A stretch of 64,000 nt of DNA, taken from contig NW_006766940.1 in assembly GCF_000275845.1 (NCBI RefSeq), positions 52,773-116,772 on the forward strand. The letters are read 5' to 3'. Numbering within the stretch: the first letter of the stretch is position 1; the number at the start of each line of letters is the position of its first letter. The position numbers were made by a program, and so were the translations under genes. Below the pieces are notes generated by a model. That model had not been told where the DNA came from. It made no database searches and worked only from the letters and a program-made list of their open reading frames with translations. Shown piece by piece: positions 11,694 to 24,800 of the stretch. The DNA comes from Dichomitus squalens LYAD-421 SS1 (Eukaryota; Basidiomycota; Agaricomycetes; Polyporales; Polyporaceae).

Positions 11694-14266
11694 TCATGCA
11701 GACCCTTTCGCCGCCGCCTTCCGATGTCTTTGCCGTTTCCTCTTTGTCGACGCCTCCGCGGCATCGTTGCGCTGGTCCCATGCGTCTTCCTGGGAGTCCA
11801 CCTCCGTGGCCTCTCGTTCCCGTTTCCTCTCTTTGGGGACCTGGTCGTTGGTCTTGACGTCCTCGTCCTCCCCAGTGCCGCCTTCACTCGCAGCTGCGGT
11901 GGCGACAGCCTTTTCGCGCATACGCTCCTTTTTCCCCATTCGCTTCTTCGCCTTCTTCATCGCTTGCTCGACCGCCTGCACTCCGCCCGTGCCGCGCTCC
12001 TTCAGTTTCTCCTTGAGCTCTCTGAGGCGGGCGCCCCGCTGTGCGTCCCAGTTCCGACCCTTGCCCTCCTTCCGATATGGCGCGTACTTCTTGATGCCCA
12101 TGTACGAGTTGAGTTCCGCATCAGTCGCCATCAGGATCTCGGCAGGCGTCAGGCCAAAGTGCTGAGGCTCGGTTTTGGTGTAATGGAAGCGCGTGGGCAT
12201 GCCACCGACCTGTAGGTGCAGCGTGTGAGTTCGTGTTTACAAGAGGGAGTAGAGGGGGTAGGGGCGCACCATATCGTTGAAGTCCAAGCCATATACCTCG
12301 TCCATGTACTCCTCCAGCTTCCGCTTCCGCATCTCCTCCGTCCCGTCCCAGTCCTCGTCGTCGAACGCAGGCTTCGGTCGCTCGACGTCCGCGTCCATCT
12401 CGTCGACGTCGACCCCGTCCGCGTCCATCGCATCCTCGTCCCCACCCCTTTTCTTTTTCTTCTTCTTCTTTTTCTCCGATGGGCCCGCGCCCTCGTCGTC
12501 GGTATCGAGTCCATGAGGGACGATGTCGGTGATGTCGATGTCGTCGTCCCACGTCGGCTTCTCCTCGTCGATGACATCATCCGGCCCGAACTCATTTGCG
12601 TCGTTCGCGTAGAGTTCACGCATTTGTCGATCGTGCGCTTCGGGATCCCAGTCTGCCTCAAGATCTAGCTCTTGAAGTGCTACCGTCCGGCCAGGTCAGT
12701 TCACGTACAGGTTTGATGCAGGGAGGAGAATGCAAACCTCTGCTCTCCTCGAGCCTCTTCCCACCCTCTGCACCGATGCGCTCGAGCTTCGCCCGCAGCT
12801 CCTTCATCTTCAGTGCCTTCAGTCGCTTTACCTCTTCCTTCTTCTTGAGCAACTCCTCTTCCTTGCGAGCCTTGCGTTTCTCACGCGCCTCTTTGCGCGA
12901 CGTGTCTTGTCGACGGACGAGCGAGGGGAGGTTACGTGGGTGCCGTGCGATCTCCGCCGCACCACTGGGGTGATGAAAAGGGAAATAGTGAGGCATAGTT
13001 ATAGTGAAGGATGAATGAGGGCACGTACGGCTCCTCGAAGCGGAAGTTATACGAGCTTTCGAACGCGTCTGCGATATCGTCGAACTCGTCCTCCTCCATA
13101 GAGCCATTCGTCCCTGCCTCGGATCCTGACGCGCCATCCTCTGAGTCTAAGTTGATTCTTCCTTTGCCCTTGCCAGTGATCTCCTTGTAAGTCGGGAGCC
13201 GGCGTGCGGACTTATCGATCCAGCCGCGGTTTAGGATATAGCTAGTCGCCCCGTGTGAGTCACTGAATCCGTACGCGGCAAAATAAGGCAAAACGCACTT
13301 CACGAGGAACTCCTGATCCTGGTCCTGTTTTCCCTTCCCCGACACCGCCTTCGTCTTCTCCTTTTTTCTCCTTTTCTTCTTCGGTTCATCCGCCTCCTCC
13401 TCTTTCACATCCACACCGTCCGCCTGCTCTACATCATCGTCCACGGTGATGATCTTCGCCAAGTCCTGCCCGACCTCTCGCTCCAAGAAGGCACGATATT
13501 CTTCCTCCTCACGCTCAATGTCGTCCTTCGTCTTCTCGCGGGGCACCAAGAGATCGTCTTCGTCGTCCAACCCGTCTGCCGCAGCATGGAATGCGGCGAT
13601 AGTCTCCTCGCGGAGCTTTTTCTGCTCTTCGACGTGCGTGAGGGGCTCTGGAGAAAGGGAGCGCGAGCCGGTCGCGTCTTGAATCGCAGATGCGAGGGCG
13701 TGTTGTCGAATCGTCAAGGGTTTTGACTGATAGAGGTTGTATAATGGAAGGAAGTGCGTGTCAAGCTTAGGCAGCGTATGGTGGTAGAAGGGAGAAAAAC
13801 GCACCCTATCCTTGGGCCGTTTGTCTATCTGGAGTTCACCCGTTCGCTGTTTCTCCTCTACGTATGATCGCTTTCAGCCCGAGATGATGTACCTAAAGCG
13901 AAAGGCTAAAGGACTTACCCTCAAAGACATCCTTGCTAGTCTCGTAGATGGATGGATCCTTGCGCTTGATGCGCGCAAGCGTGCGGAGGATGGCTGCGTC
14001 CATAGCCGGAGTCAACTCCTCGCCATCTTCGTCTTCTGACTCAAGGTCTTCCGAGTCCTCCTCATCGTCGTCCTCATCGACATCAGAGCCGTACTTTTCT
14101 TTGACTGTAACCTTTGGTCACCACGAACTCTAGCATACTGCAGAAGAAAGGACAAACGCCTCGCTAATTCCTCGCGTTCTTTGCGGTACTCGTAGGCCTT
14201 AGCGTAGTGCTCGTTGATGGTGAAGGTGAGTTTGACGTCCTCGACGTCGGAGTCGTCGGAAAACAT
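11694..14266 (-). CDS. KRI1: KRI1, nucleolar ribosome-biogenesis factor
   Basis: Kri1 acts in the nucleolus with Krr1 in early 40S subunit assembly and pre-rRNA processing. Eight exons join in frame: 14266-14158, 14104-13919, 13857-13805, 13726-13299, 13241-13029, 12964-12738, 12679-12270 and 12209-11694 (about 713 residues). The N-terminus has the family signature FTINEHYAKAYEYRKEREEL followed by ARLKEKYG. The conserved EFLVNYILNRGWIDKS appears only after removing the 57-bp intron at 13298-13242, which fixes that junction. Next come the coiled, Lys/Glu-rich stretch, LDLEADWDPEAHDRQM, WDDDIDITDIV and the C-terminal domain (GGMPTRFHYTKTEP, then GLTPAEILMATD and YMGIKKYAPYR). A Lys run lies near the acidic region. 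The upstream in-frame Met at 14320 would add a hydrophobic leader foreign to the family, so 14266 is preferred. A divergent tRNA-Thr starts 90 bp upstream. Confidence 0.95.
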
Positions 14267-14356
14267 GTTGATAAAAGTCAATAACAAGAGAAACACGCAA
14301 AGAGTAGGTCGATGAGTCATGCCTTTTGGATTTAACTAAATCCTAAAACTGTCAGC

Positions 14357-14428
14357 GCCCCTATAGCTCAGTGGTAGAGCGCGCCACTCGTAATGGTGAG
14401 GTCGGTTGTTCAATCCAGCCTGGGGGCA
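14357..14428 (+). tRNA. tRNA-Thr (anticodon CGT)
   Basis: 72 bases with a perfect cloverleaf: acceptor GCCCCTA/TGGGGGC, D stem GCTC/GAGC, anticodon loop CTCGTAA (CGT), T arm GGTTG-TTCAATC-CAGCC, discriminator A. No intron. This copy has fully paired stems where the 8155 copy has two wobble pairs. Confidence 0.93.
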
Positions 14429-17400
14429 ATGGAGATTTTTATCAGTTCCGTAACTGCTCCGCTAAGCTTTCAGCCCCATCCCTAACGCTAGTTCCAGTTA
14501 TCGTCCAGTGTGCGGCTGGCCTGACATAAAGGTGGGATACGGAAAGGCGTGATTGTCTCAGCGAGGCTCACGATAGAACACGTCGTCCTATAGTTGAACT
14601 CAATGCCCCCGACCCTGTAAGGCTGCCGACTGCGACCTGTTACGACATTGAATTCTCCGGCACTAACTTTCAACCTCACGCAAGGTCTCTCTACGTGTTT
14701 ATCATATCGTCCGCCAATGGCCGGGTGGTCTAATTTGTACCGTTGTAAGTTGGGCCCCTCAACCATGCCAGATAGTGACCTCGTGTGCACAAAGAACATT
14801 ACTTGATGCTAAACAAATCTGCGTAAGCAATCCACTTCATTACATGCACGACCTCCGCACAGAGGGCAAGAATGATGTAGACAGGCTGGAAAGCTGAGAT
14901 GTGAACGTCCAGGCTAAGCCTGGTACAAGATACCTACTGCAGAGGAATAAGTCCAGGGCGCACTGAATGGTTGGCTTCCATGCAAATAGCGCATACCTTG
15001 TTTGACGTCGGGCATCGAGGTACATTCTTGGTGATCACCGATCAGTATGGAACTCCGTCTCAGTTTCCAGCTACAAGACTATGACGCAAATGGTACGTCA
15101 GCGTTCTTTTGAATGGTTAGCAAGGCTACGTCTATAATCATCACCATGACAGGATAGAGAGACGCAGACAAGCACAAGCAGTCAGTCCCTGAAACCTATG
15201 ACTATAACGCTCGCATCACAACGGTGAGATTGTGGAATAGCCTGACTTTTGAGCATTGTCATTGCGCGAAGCGAATAAGCAGTTGGGACTCTGGGAAGGG
15301 ATGAGGAGCGCATTTCGCCCTCTAAACCGACCACGATCGTTCCGGAGCTCTACTGCCTCCGCCGCCTAGTCCGCGAATGTTGTTTAGACTTTCGGGCGAG
15401 CTCAGGTCAACTGCCGGTCGGAGTCGAGTAATACACTCGCCAGATTGAAGCGCGAGGCGAGTTCCATGCTGTCTGTGTTCCAAGCGCTTCCTATGATAAA
15501 TTCTCGTGCCGTTGGTTGTTGGACATTCAGAATACCCAAAAAGTCGTACAGGCTCCGATTGAACAGCCCTGTCATGCAGTTCGATCTGTGTACGGGGAGT
15601 TTGTGGCGTCGGAGCCCTAGTGAAATCCTATGCTGACACTGCTGCGGAAGCCCAGCCATCGACGGTCCCGAGCAGTTCTGACGTCCGTTTGACACAATTT
15701 AACCGGGAGCCAGCTTGCCGCTGCATGTGCAATGGATCCCTGGGAGACTTGAGTGTGGCGCGGAGCTAGCATGAACGCGGGAGAAGTCGCAAGCATTTAT
15801 GCTGCCGATTTCGCTCGGAACCTGCACGGCATCTAGATTACGTGGGCGTATTAGTTGTTGCGACCTGAGTCTGCTTCTTGGCCTTCCGAGGCATAGTTTG
15901 GCTCCGTGCGTTTGAACCTTACCATCAAGAGTGGATCTCTAGTGTGCGTGGTCCCATGCTACATAGGTTGGGAGTGAGAGAAGTAGTATAGGCCGGCAGG
16001 GTGTGGGCAACCGGTTGCGACGGAAGCGAATTCGTAAATAAGCTCTTCTTTGTTTGGGAAAGCCCCCGCGAGACGCGAGAGTCATTGAGAATGTGACGGC
16101 AAGGCCGTGAGGCAAGTGGATGCTCGACCCATGTTCCAATGACGGCATGCATTGAATCCAGCGCCCTTTCGAAAGAGTTCTAGTCTACGATCTCACCGTG
16201 ATCAGTCCCAGTTGTTTCCGGAGTGTGTGAGAAAGGTATGCAAGAAGGCAATAAGGGCATTGCGAGGCGAGGGAACTTCAGCGACTATCCCGATAGTAAG
16301 GATAGCTGGAGGCTACATTACCTTGCGGTCGCGATCCCCTACTATCGGTTTCTCAATATCGTGTGCAACCTACAAACCAAGGGATATCGGGATCTCGAAC
16401 CCTCGTAGACTCAGACGCTCAGCTGTGTGCTGTTGAGGCTGCGCTGCAGTGCGCAATGAGACCTCCATGGGTAGTAGGCTAGGGCGTTATATAGGAGATC
16501 TGGCTCCGTGAGGAGTCTTCGCTATGTTCAGGACATCGCCTGACTTGTAGATCGTCAATACTTCCCTGGATGAACGTGCACCAGTACATACACTCTAGCG
16601 ATATGTTTCCGCCTTGATCCCTTGGAAGTTGGCGTGAACACGTGTCCTCGGCTCAGCACAGCCATTCAAGAGGAGCTCGTAAGGGATAGCCATGATTATA
16701 TGTGTGTGTTGTGCTCATTCTTGTTCTTGAAGGGGTTGCGGACATGTAATGATCGCACATATGTCTCGAGCGGATATACGATGCGCAATGCTCACACGCT
16801 GCGCCACGATATGTTCGGTCAAGGGAGCAATCGCGCCCGGCGTGTGCTGGCTGGTACCAGTAGGCAAGCGAATCGACTGGGCTATCAGGGGTTAGCGCAC
16901 TGGCACTTGTGGCAGGTGTAGGATGAAGACATGGGCATACTATCTTCTGGTAGTGAGAAGCGTACGTAGCAGCCGTAAACCATAAGATGTCGACCTATGA
17001 TGCCATTAATTGTACGTACAATGTGAGTCGAAGTGCTGCAGATTCGTAAGCTCAAAATCATACCAAGTAGTAGTGACCCTAAAACGCCAACGGGCACTAT
17101 TGCGCCTTAGTGCCAATGCAAGCGATGTCATCTATGCTGGGGAGAGTATGCAAGCTCGTACTCATGTCACCTCGCACTTATTTGGCGGGCTCTCAACGAC
17201 AGTACATATCAGTAGACGGAACAACGTTGGATAGCATAGCACGTACTATTTATCTCCGAGTCGGTTGCTATACTATAACTTATCTCGATGGAGAGCTTGA
17301 TGCTGCCTTGTCGAGCAAGCCCATAAGTCAGATCGCAGAAACTGGGGGATGCAACTTGAAGAGCTACTCCTCCCCGTGGAGGGTTACTAGAGGGCAAGCT

Positions 17401-20400
17401 CTCTCCTTGTGAATGTCGCACGTCTTCCTGCGGAACGTCGTTGTTGCAAAGTATAATGAGTGGGAGACGCGTACCCGACCCGTGTCGGAAGATCCCGGGT
17501 AGCTATCTATCGAGATCATTTTGCCAGCTCACGCTAGGTCAAGCCTAGGTTGTCGTCCAATCGTCAGTACCTTCCCTTCCTGCAACGATTTGCGTCTTCA
17601 CTCTCAAGCAGCTCATCTTGCTCTCACAGCTGGCATTTCTTGCTTTGGAATGACAGTAGATCACCCCAACGCGATTTATTCCCCGTCACCGAGCTCTCAT
17701 ATACCACGCCTCGCCCTTGCGCTGGTGCAATCGCCCAGTCTGCAAGACGCCGCCCCTATTGAAGCAAACGGCACATCGCCTGCCACCCTTGGACAGATAA
17801 TTTGCGTAGTACGCGAACTGTATGTCAGCGACGTGTCTGCGTCAGGCTTCTCCCGCGCATACCACGGACGACATTGTCCATCCCGCACGTCCATCTCCTG
17901 CAGGATCTGTTTTGAGCTGGGATGCACCATCTTTGCCTCGTGTACATGCACGTGATAACCAGGCGCACCGCTGAGATCTCATCGCCGGTATCGCAGCGCT
18001 CGCGCTCGCGTCACGCTTCCAAGTGAGCCTTCAAAATTCCAAGGCTCCATGCCGAGCCTCTTGACGCTGACAGGATCACAAGTCCCAGGAGCTGCCGCAT
18101 GGCACAGACATAACCTCGCGGAAAGCTCAAGGACAGTGGTGCAAGGCGCGAACAGCTGCTTCTTCCTTGAGTCAGGCGTATGCCGTTAGTCTCCCGGCTG
18201 CTACCATGATTGCAGGTACTTCTTGCTTCCCTTGGTGGAGAGTGCGAACTGATTGCCTGCGCAAAGGTTCCAGCGAACACCATGAGTCAGTCCTCCATGA
18301 GTCGGTGCGACCGTACGCCAATGCCGACAGGTATCACGTTATCGTTGTATGCGAATGCGGCTGCACTCGATAAGGCTGGGTTCATCTTCTGTGTTAGTCG
18401 GCGCCGAAGTCGACTTGACTGTTCTCAGGATTTCTGACGCTTGCAGTTGCCGCACTCGGGGAGCCCCTTGCCTCCGGCGCGACTTACGTGGGGATACCAA
18501 GGACTTGCAACTGGTCATGTGTGCCGTCATCAGGTACATTCTTACTTTAAGATGCGGTGCCTATCGGCGCGACTTTCCTATATGACTGTCCCACGTAAAT
18601 TCTTGGGTGCAATAGACACGTCTGAGTTACTCTAGAACCGTCAAACCCTATCTCCGTTATCTTGGTGATCGAAACCTTGCAATTTACGATGACGTCCTCG
18701 GCATTCTAGGGGGCGGACAGCGAATTTCCTCTGATTTCGCCCGCGAACGAGAAGACTACTAGTCGGCCTCTCTCAGCCTACGATTCATGGCTCTGGACCG
18801 ACTCATCATGTATCACTCACGGAGGAGATAACCATTCTCAAGATTACACGTTCGAATTCTTGTCGCACGGTCTTTGGTGTCAGGCTGTTTCTTCAGCTCA
18901 TCAGCAAAGGGCTGCCTTGTCGGGTGGCGATACTTCGGTTCGGCCCGTCTCCTCCGCTGTCGCGCATCGAACCCAGCGCCGGGGGCGAGTTCTGTCCTGA
19001 AGCCTTCCAACTCGCAAGAGCAGCACGACTGAATAGAAGCTATCGATATCGCCGTTCCTTTACACTCCGGCGGCATTGCACCTTCCCACCCATTCTCTAT
19101 TTCCCGCCCCCTTCTCTCCCGCTTTTTCCACGACTCTGGTAATAGCCTTCTCAGTATGTATTCATTGCCGAAGCGCGAAGGCTCACGAACGCCACGGACA
19201 CGCGAACCCTACAAAGCGTCAATGCACGAGGACTCTGCCGTGGAAGGCCTCGCCCTGCGCAGACTGCGAACGGTCCTCAGGGCCTAGCAACGTCCTGATT
19301 GCGATGCACACGAACACTTCCTCGTCGAAGGTGAGAACTGGGACATGTGCAAGCGTGGACGAACGCGCGATAGCTGTCAAGCATGTCCGCCGACACGGTG
19401 CCTGGAAAGCGTTGCGGCGCAACGCAGCCAGCGGGGCGCTGATAGGCTGGTACTCGGTAAAGGAGTGGCGGGCGCGCCCGCTCTGCCGACGACATTGACC
19501 GATTTACCGCAGCTCATTCCACATAAGGTGCGCTTTCGAGCGCTCTCTTGATTCCGCCTCTGCGCCTTGCGTGCCGGCGGACGAGCGCATGGTGATGGGG
19601 CTTCGCAGAACTCTACTTATCATGATGGCAAGGTGCGAACGCGGGCTACTCTAAGGGATTACGGGATTCCTCTGCATCAGGTAGTGAGTCATACCAAGTC
19701 TGGTTCTAGATGTTCCTGACATGGGTTCGAGAAGGCCAAGAGGTTTCTAGATGCTAACGATGCGCTCTGTTCAGAGTGCAATATGGCCACATATGAGTGG
19801 CATCACGGCATGGCCTGCTTCGAATGCCCCCACGAGAAGGGATCAATCCATGGACAGGAACTAGGCAGGTGGAGATACCACGGCCGCATCAGTCCAAAAT
19901 GCTGCGTGAAGCTGAGAGGTCGGTGCGTTTGTATTGCGCGTCTTGTAAGTAGACTTGCTGGACATTCGTGAGGTCTCGACGATTACACATGTGGTGATTC
20001 TTGCTCCACGGAGATGTAACGAATAAGCTACAATATGTCTCACGTCTCCGACAAGGACCCACCTAGTGTGAATCTGTGCTCCGGGTATGCAAGATGCCTC
20101 CGAAGGGCACGCGTAGTCGGCGCATGTGTTGATTCGGACTATCTCTGCATTGAGCTGGTGGAATTTGCTAGTCTAGATTAAGTAGAGGTATCAGATGCTA
20201 TAACTGTACTCGAACTCAACTGATCGCCCTCCTCCGCGGCCAACCCTCACTGATCATCGTACGCCTAAGGCTCCTAGGAGGCCACAGAACGTGACGCCGC
20301 TGCTCTGCCGCTCTCTGCTGCAACGACTCAAGTGGTCGTTCTAGCAATACCAGGACACCGTTTGCAACCGATCACGATGACCGCCGTCGATTCTCGGGAG

Positions 20401-21502
20401 TCCGAGTCGGATTACCGTCTGCACATCTACCCGGGCTTCCACTTTGTCGTAAACATCTGGAAGGAGGCTAGTGAAGAATGCGACCGATGGCTTCCATACT
20501 GCAAGGGACGAGATAGCCCTGAAGAGGAGCTGATGACGCGCACGCGTACCATTTGCCAGCCGCCGCACCCCGTACTGAAGCCGACATATTGACGTCTCGA
20601 GGTGCTCGATTACATCCGTAGAGTACGGATATAGAACCAGCTGCCAGAGAAGGAGTTCGACGTCTGCAGTCTATACAGGCGATGCGAAACTCGGCAACAT
20701 GGGCATAGACCACACGTACCGAAGCGAATTACCGACACCGGAGGGTGGGCATCGCGAACACAGTCGACTGCTGACGAGAAGAACCTTGGCCTTCGATGTA
20801 CCAGTGAGTTCCCGGCCTTCTATCTCTAGCTATGACAATGCGATTCCGTGTCGAACGTCGCCCAAGGGGAAATGAAATGTAGCCGATTGTGATGCGAATT
20901 GGCGAGACGGCCGGTTCTGCGGCATGGACTCGGGCTGGAAGGGAGAATAGTAAGAGGGTACAATCGGCGAGTAGCGGCATGGCACGGACGATTAGGTCGG
21001 GGACGGCGGCGCACAACACCCTGTCTGTCATCCACTGTTTCCTCATTATGTGCCTCGTAGACAAGGGACCGCACGAGCTGCGGATGTATGGGACGCCCGA
21101 CGATGGATTCCTTGACGGCGTGGACATCTGGCATGCTGGGAAGCCGAGCGCCCGCGAGGACTCCGAGCCGCCCGGGGCCGTTTGCGGCGACAGGCCGTTG
21201 AAGTGCGTTACACTTGCCAAACTGAGGTGAATAACCGGAGCGGGTATTACATTGAGCGGGAGACGAAGAGCCATGATGATGTGGATGGTGCCGAGGTAGC
21301 GAGGTTCGGAAAGACGTTGGTCCGGCTGCAAAAGAAGTAGTCAAATGTCATGTCATGAAATGATGGACTTAGCACGAGTGGGAAGGCGGACGGATAGAGA
21401 CCTTGCGCGACTCGGAAGAATCAAGTATGCGAGTCCAAAGAAACAATTCCCAAGCTGTTTTGTTGTGAGAGGGAACACAGTCTAGTGTTCTCGGTGGTTC
21501 GG
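14429..21502. other. Gene-poor block, part 1
   Basis: About 7 kb in which no open frame exceeds about 150 codons, none resembles a known family, and none chains with neighbours through plausible splice sites. Frames switch strand constantly, as in non-coding DNA. Short stretches such as 17521-17955 and 18950-19500 are open on both strands because of local composition. It may be ancient transposon debris, but I see no diagnostic motif here. Confidence 0.5.
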
Positions 21503-21850
21503 CTAGCGTCCCAATGAAGATGCGTGCAACGAAACGTTACTTACGTTCGCTCGCTGAGTGGACCATGTACAGATCGACATTTCTGGTCGAACCTGTTGAA
21601 GCGGTAGACAGATAATGCAAAAACCAGATGGCACCCTGAAGGATGTATCCAGGGCGCGATGCACCTCCTGTGTTGTCTGGACGATAGGGGAGTGTTTCTG
21701 AATCCGTCCACAATTCACAGATAGGGCAACGTACCTCGCTTCAGTACAATGACTACTAATACCACACCATTCCGTGTCTGATCCCCCAAGGTAAACCGAG
21801 GTTCTCCGACGTATGCTTAACGGACGAGGTAGACCTTGTCGTTGATCCAA
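21503..21850 (-). mobile_element. Decayed Ty1/Copia-like RNase H fragment
   Basis: Read on the minus strand, this stretch gives RRRTSVYLGG followed by GISSHCTEARYVALS. That has the layout of the Copia polyprotein RNase H region, where a D-DRRSTSGY-LGG segment is followed by a hydrophobic strand and STEAEY-ALS. The similarity is partial, the acidic residues are mostly lost, and no reverse transcriptase, integrase, gag or long terminal repeats are visible nearby. A chance match is possible. If real, it is a small, old relic. Confidence 0.4.
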
Positions 21851-24800
21851 GCATTTTAATACGCTATAAGGTGCAAATACTCATTAGCCATACGCCAATC
21901 GAAGTTTGGGATTTCATCACAGTAGTCTTGCACACCGATATTATCATTGGCGCGTATATGCTGGAAAAGGTGGCAGACCTCTTACCAAGCCACGTCATCA
22001 TATTGACGGGCAGCTTGCGTACTTTGCAAACCTGACAAGACAGTAGTCAGGGGAAGGGCTTTCTGCCAGAGAGGTAGGAAACGAAGGCTGCGCACGTCAT
22101 ATCATTAGCAGTTGACTTCGGGATACTCTCTAGGGTGGAATTCTCGCAGTAACCCACTCGTATAACCGATTACGCCGTTCGCACGTCCCGTCAGATGCCT
22201 TCGGGAAGGTTGGCCCATGCGGGCTTGATAGTTGCTCAGCGACAACTTGCAATGTCTCTCCTACTCTCCTACCATCCATCTCTCACCTCGTGAGGAGGGA
22301 TGCATAGCGAACACCCAGCCCTCGTCTCGTATCGACCAATGGTATCCGTCAATCCTCGGTTACTCGGCCTGGGTCGCGAGACCGGGAGGAGCACAAACCC
22401 GAAAGAGTCCACAAGATCAGATGCCCTGTGAGACGGTACCCACAGTGAGACGGGAGACACCGAAGGGCACGGACCCCGCTCGCATGCTCTCCCAACAGGC
22501 GAAAATTTGCACTGCACACCTGTCCAGCCCTCGTCAGCGTACTCAGCTATCAGTGGTGAGGGTGGACGGACCGCAGTCGCGCCTCGGAAACATATCGGTG
22601 CGAATTTGATTGAAGAAGCTGTCATATAGAGTGCGTACCATGCGCTCTAGGTGGAGGCCTAGTTCGGACAGATGAAGACAAATTTGAGCGCGTCGGAGAG
22701 CACACGATGCAAGAGCTAAGCCTCCGGCGACTTGCCCAGGTCAAAAAGCTGTGCTCTTCGGCGTGTCTCTGTTACCTCATATAGATACTCTTCCCCCAAG
22801 ACTAGAAGCTGCATTGTAAGGGTCCAGGATCATCGGATGGGATTATGACAGGACCATAAAACTGACTGCCACTGCATTCCAGGAGAAGAGGGATGGACGT
22901 CCAGTCAGAATATTGGAAGGCAAGGAAACGGTCAGAAGGACGTCATACAGTGACAGAACGCGTTGGACGAGGAGAGAACGTGAGCTGTCCGCTACCATCC
23001 TCAACTCACTTCGCGGTGCTCAAGGAATCGGCAGCAAAGGTAATTTTGCTCTACATCCACACCATATCGTGATTCTACAGACACGATTCTCCGCGATGCC
23101 CACTGAGTAAGGAGGCCTCTCAGAAAGACTGGACGTGCACCGCGGACACGCGAGTCCTCTTGAGTGCTTCCACGGTGTCGGAAGGCGATGTTCCCGTCAC
23201 TGCAGGCTGGGCTTCAGGGATTATACCGAATGAAGAATGATCCGCAGTGTCATATGTCGGAGGTGAAGCCATGCACCCATAGAAGTGCCCCAAAATCCAA
23301 GCCATTGATCGTCATCACCCTGAGGGCTCATGAGACTATGTCGCTTTGCAGAGCCCAGAGTATTAAATTACGCCTTGATGGCGGCCCAGACAATGATGGC
23401 CAAGGGATGCTTACCATCAGAAGACGTAAATTGAGGTAGAATGTCGGACAAGGGCGGAGGTGAAGGACGGAACAACGGAGCGGGTATCGGGGATGAATGA
23501 CTGGTCAAGGTTAGGCAGATCCCATCGGCTCCACGTGATATACAAGCGCCTTAAAAATCAGCGACATCGGTGGCGTTCGCATAGCTCAGCTAGCCTGTAC
23601 TTACTGTACCCGCGATGGTTTCATCGCCCCTCGAGACAACAAAGGGATGATGCGCAGCTCCAAAAACTTCGTCACCAACTCGCGAAGCATAATATGTAAG
23701 CACCATATCCCGTTGTTCGTCACCGCGGCTGGAGTGGGCGGAATAGAAACACGTGGCTATCGAAGTAGGCTCGCAAAACAACGCATCTTACACGCTAGGC
23801 GTCACCAGCCCTGACCATAAGTAAGTATCTTCTGGCGCACGCGCGGCGCATCATGTTCTCACTGGCTTGAATCCCGAACAGCGGCCAGACCAACCACCGC
23901 TCATCAATTCCCGGGCCCTCGCTGGACCCACCGTCTCAAACTCCGTCCGGAACTTTTTGCGGCGGTCATCTGATCCAGAGAACAACACAATAACCACAGA
24001 AGATGTGCGATAGCGCAGTAGTTTGCGCTGATGTGCGGATGATTAGGCTGCAACTACAACCTGAGCGTTGCCTGGGCAGAACTATCCGTGTTCCCTGGAT
24101 ACCCGAGCATTGGGGTGACGCCCACTAAGTCCCTCGCGAGGGAAATATTGCGATCGTGGCGCTCTCGTGTCGATGGACTCGAGTTGCGCGTGCTCCGCTT
24201 GGCCCCGCAGCTTGAGGGTCAGACCTGAGCTAATATACCGACCGCTTGGTTCTGTTAAGTGCTAGAGATGCTATAGATGCCGTGAGTCTGCACATCTATT
24301 GTCTGCTTGACCTATGACATGCTCAGCTGACCAGCCTCTAGTACTCTTCAAGTTCGGATACGTCATTGCGCGTGAGCCATCTTTGTGCTTTAGCTGGACC
24401 GTCCTTGCTAGTATGACCCGGCCTTGCACCATTCACGTTGTATCCTCAGCTTATCGTACCGCAAACCCTTGAGAGCAAGGGCTCGCATACGGCATGCAGG
24501 AACGGTCGGTGTTTTGCTATCAACGTCCGTTCCTTTGCATTCAGGCCAGTCTGATAGTCTCACTTAATCCATTTCAGCAAGCTGTACTATCGATATACAG
24601 ACTTGTGGCAAGCTTCGTGGCGCGGTGTCTCCCATGCGCGTCTGTGTTTGACAGAACGCATCGGGCAGAGTCGTTGATGACTTCACTGATCGCTGTCAGA
24701 CCAATTCCCGCGCACTCCCCGCCTCTTGCTACCACCCCACGTCGCATCAGGATCTAATCATCAAAGAAGCTCCCTATCCGCCTGCCTTGACGCACTACTC

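Noticed and set aside
16340..16420. tRNA-like sequence around CTCGAACCCTCG on the minus strand
   Set aside because: The T stem does not pair at two positions, and no matching D arm or acceptor stem can be drawn.
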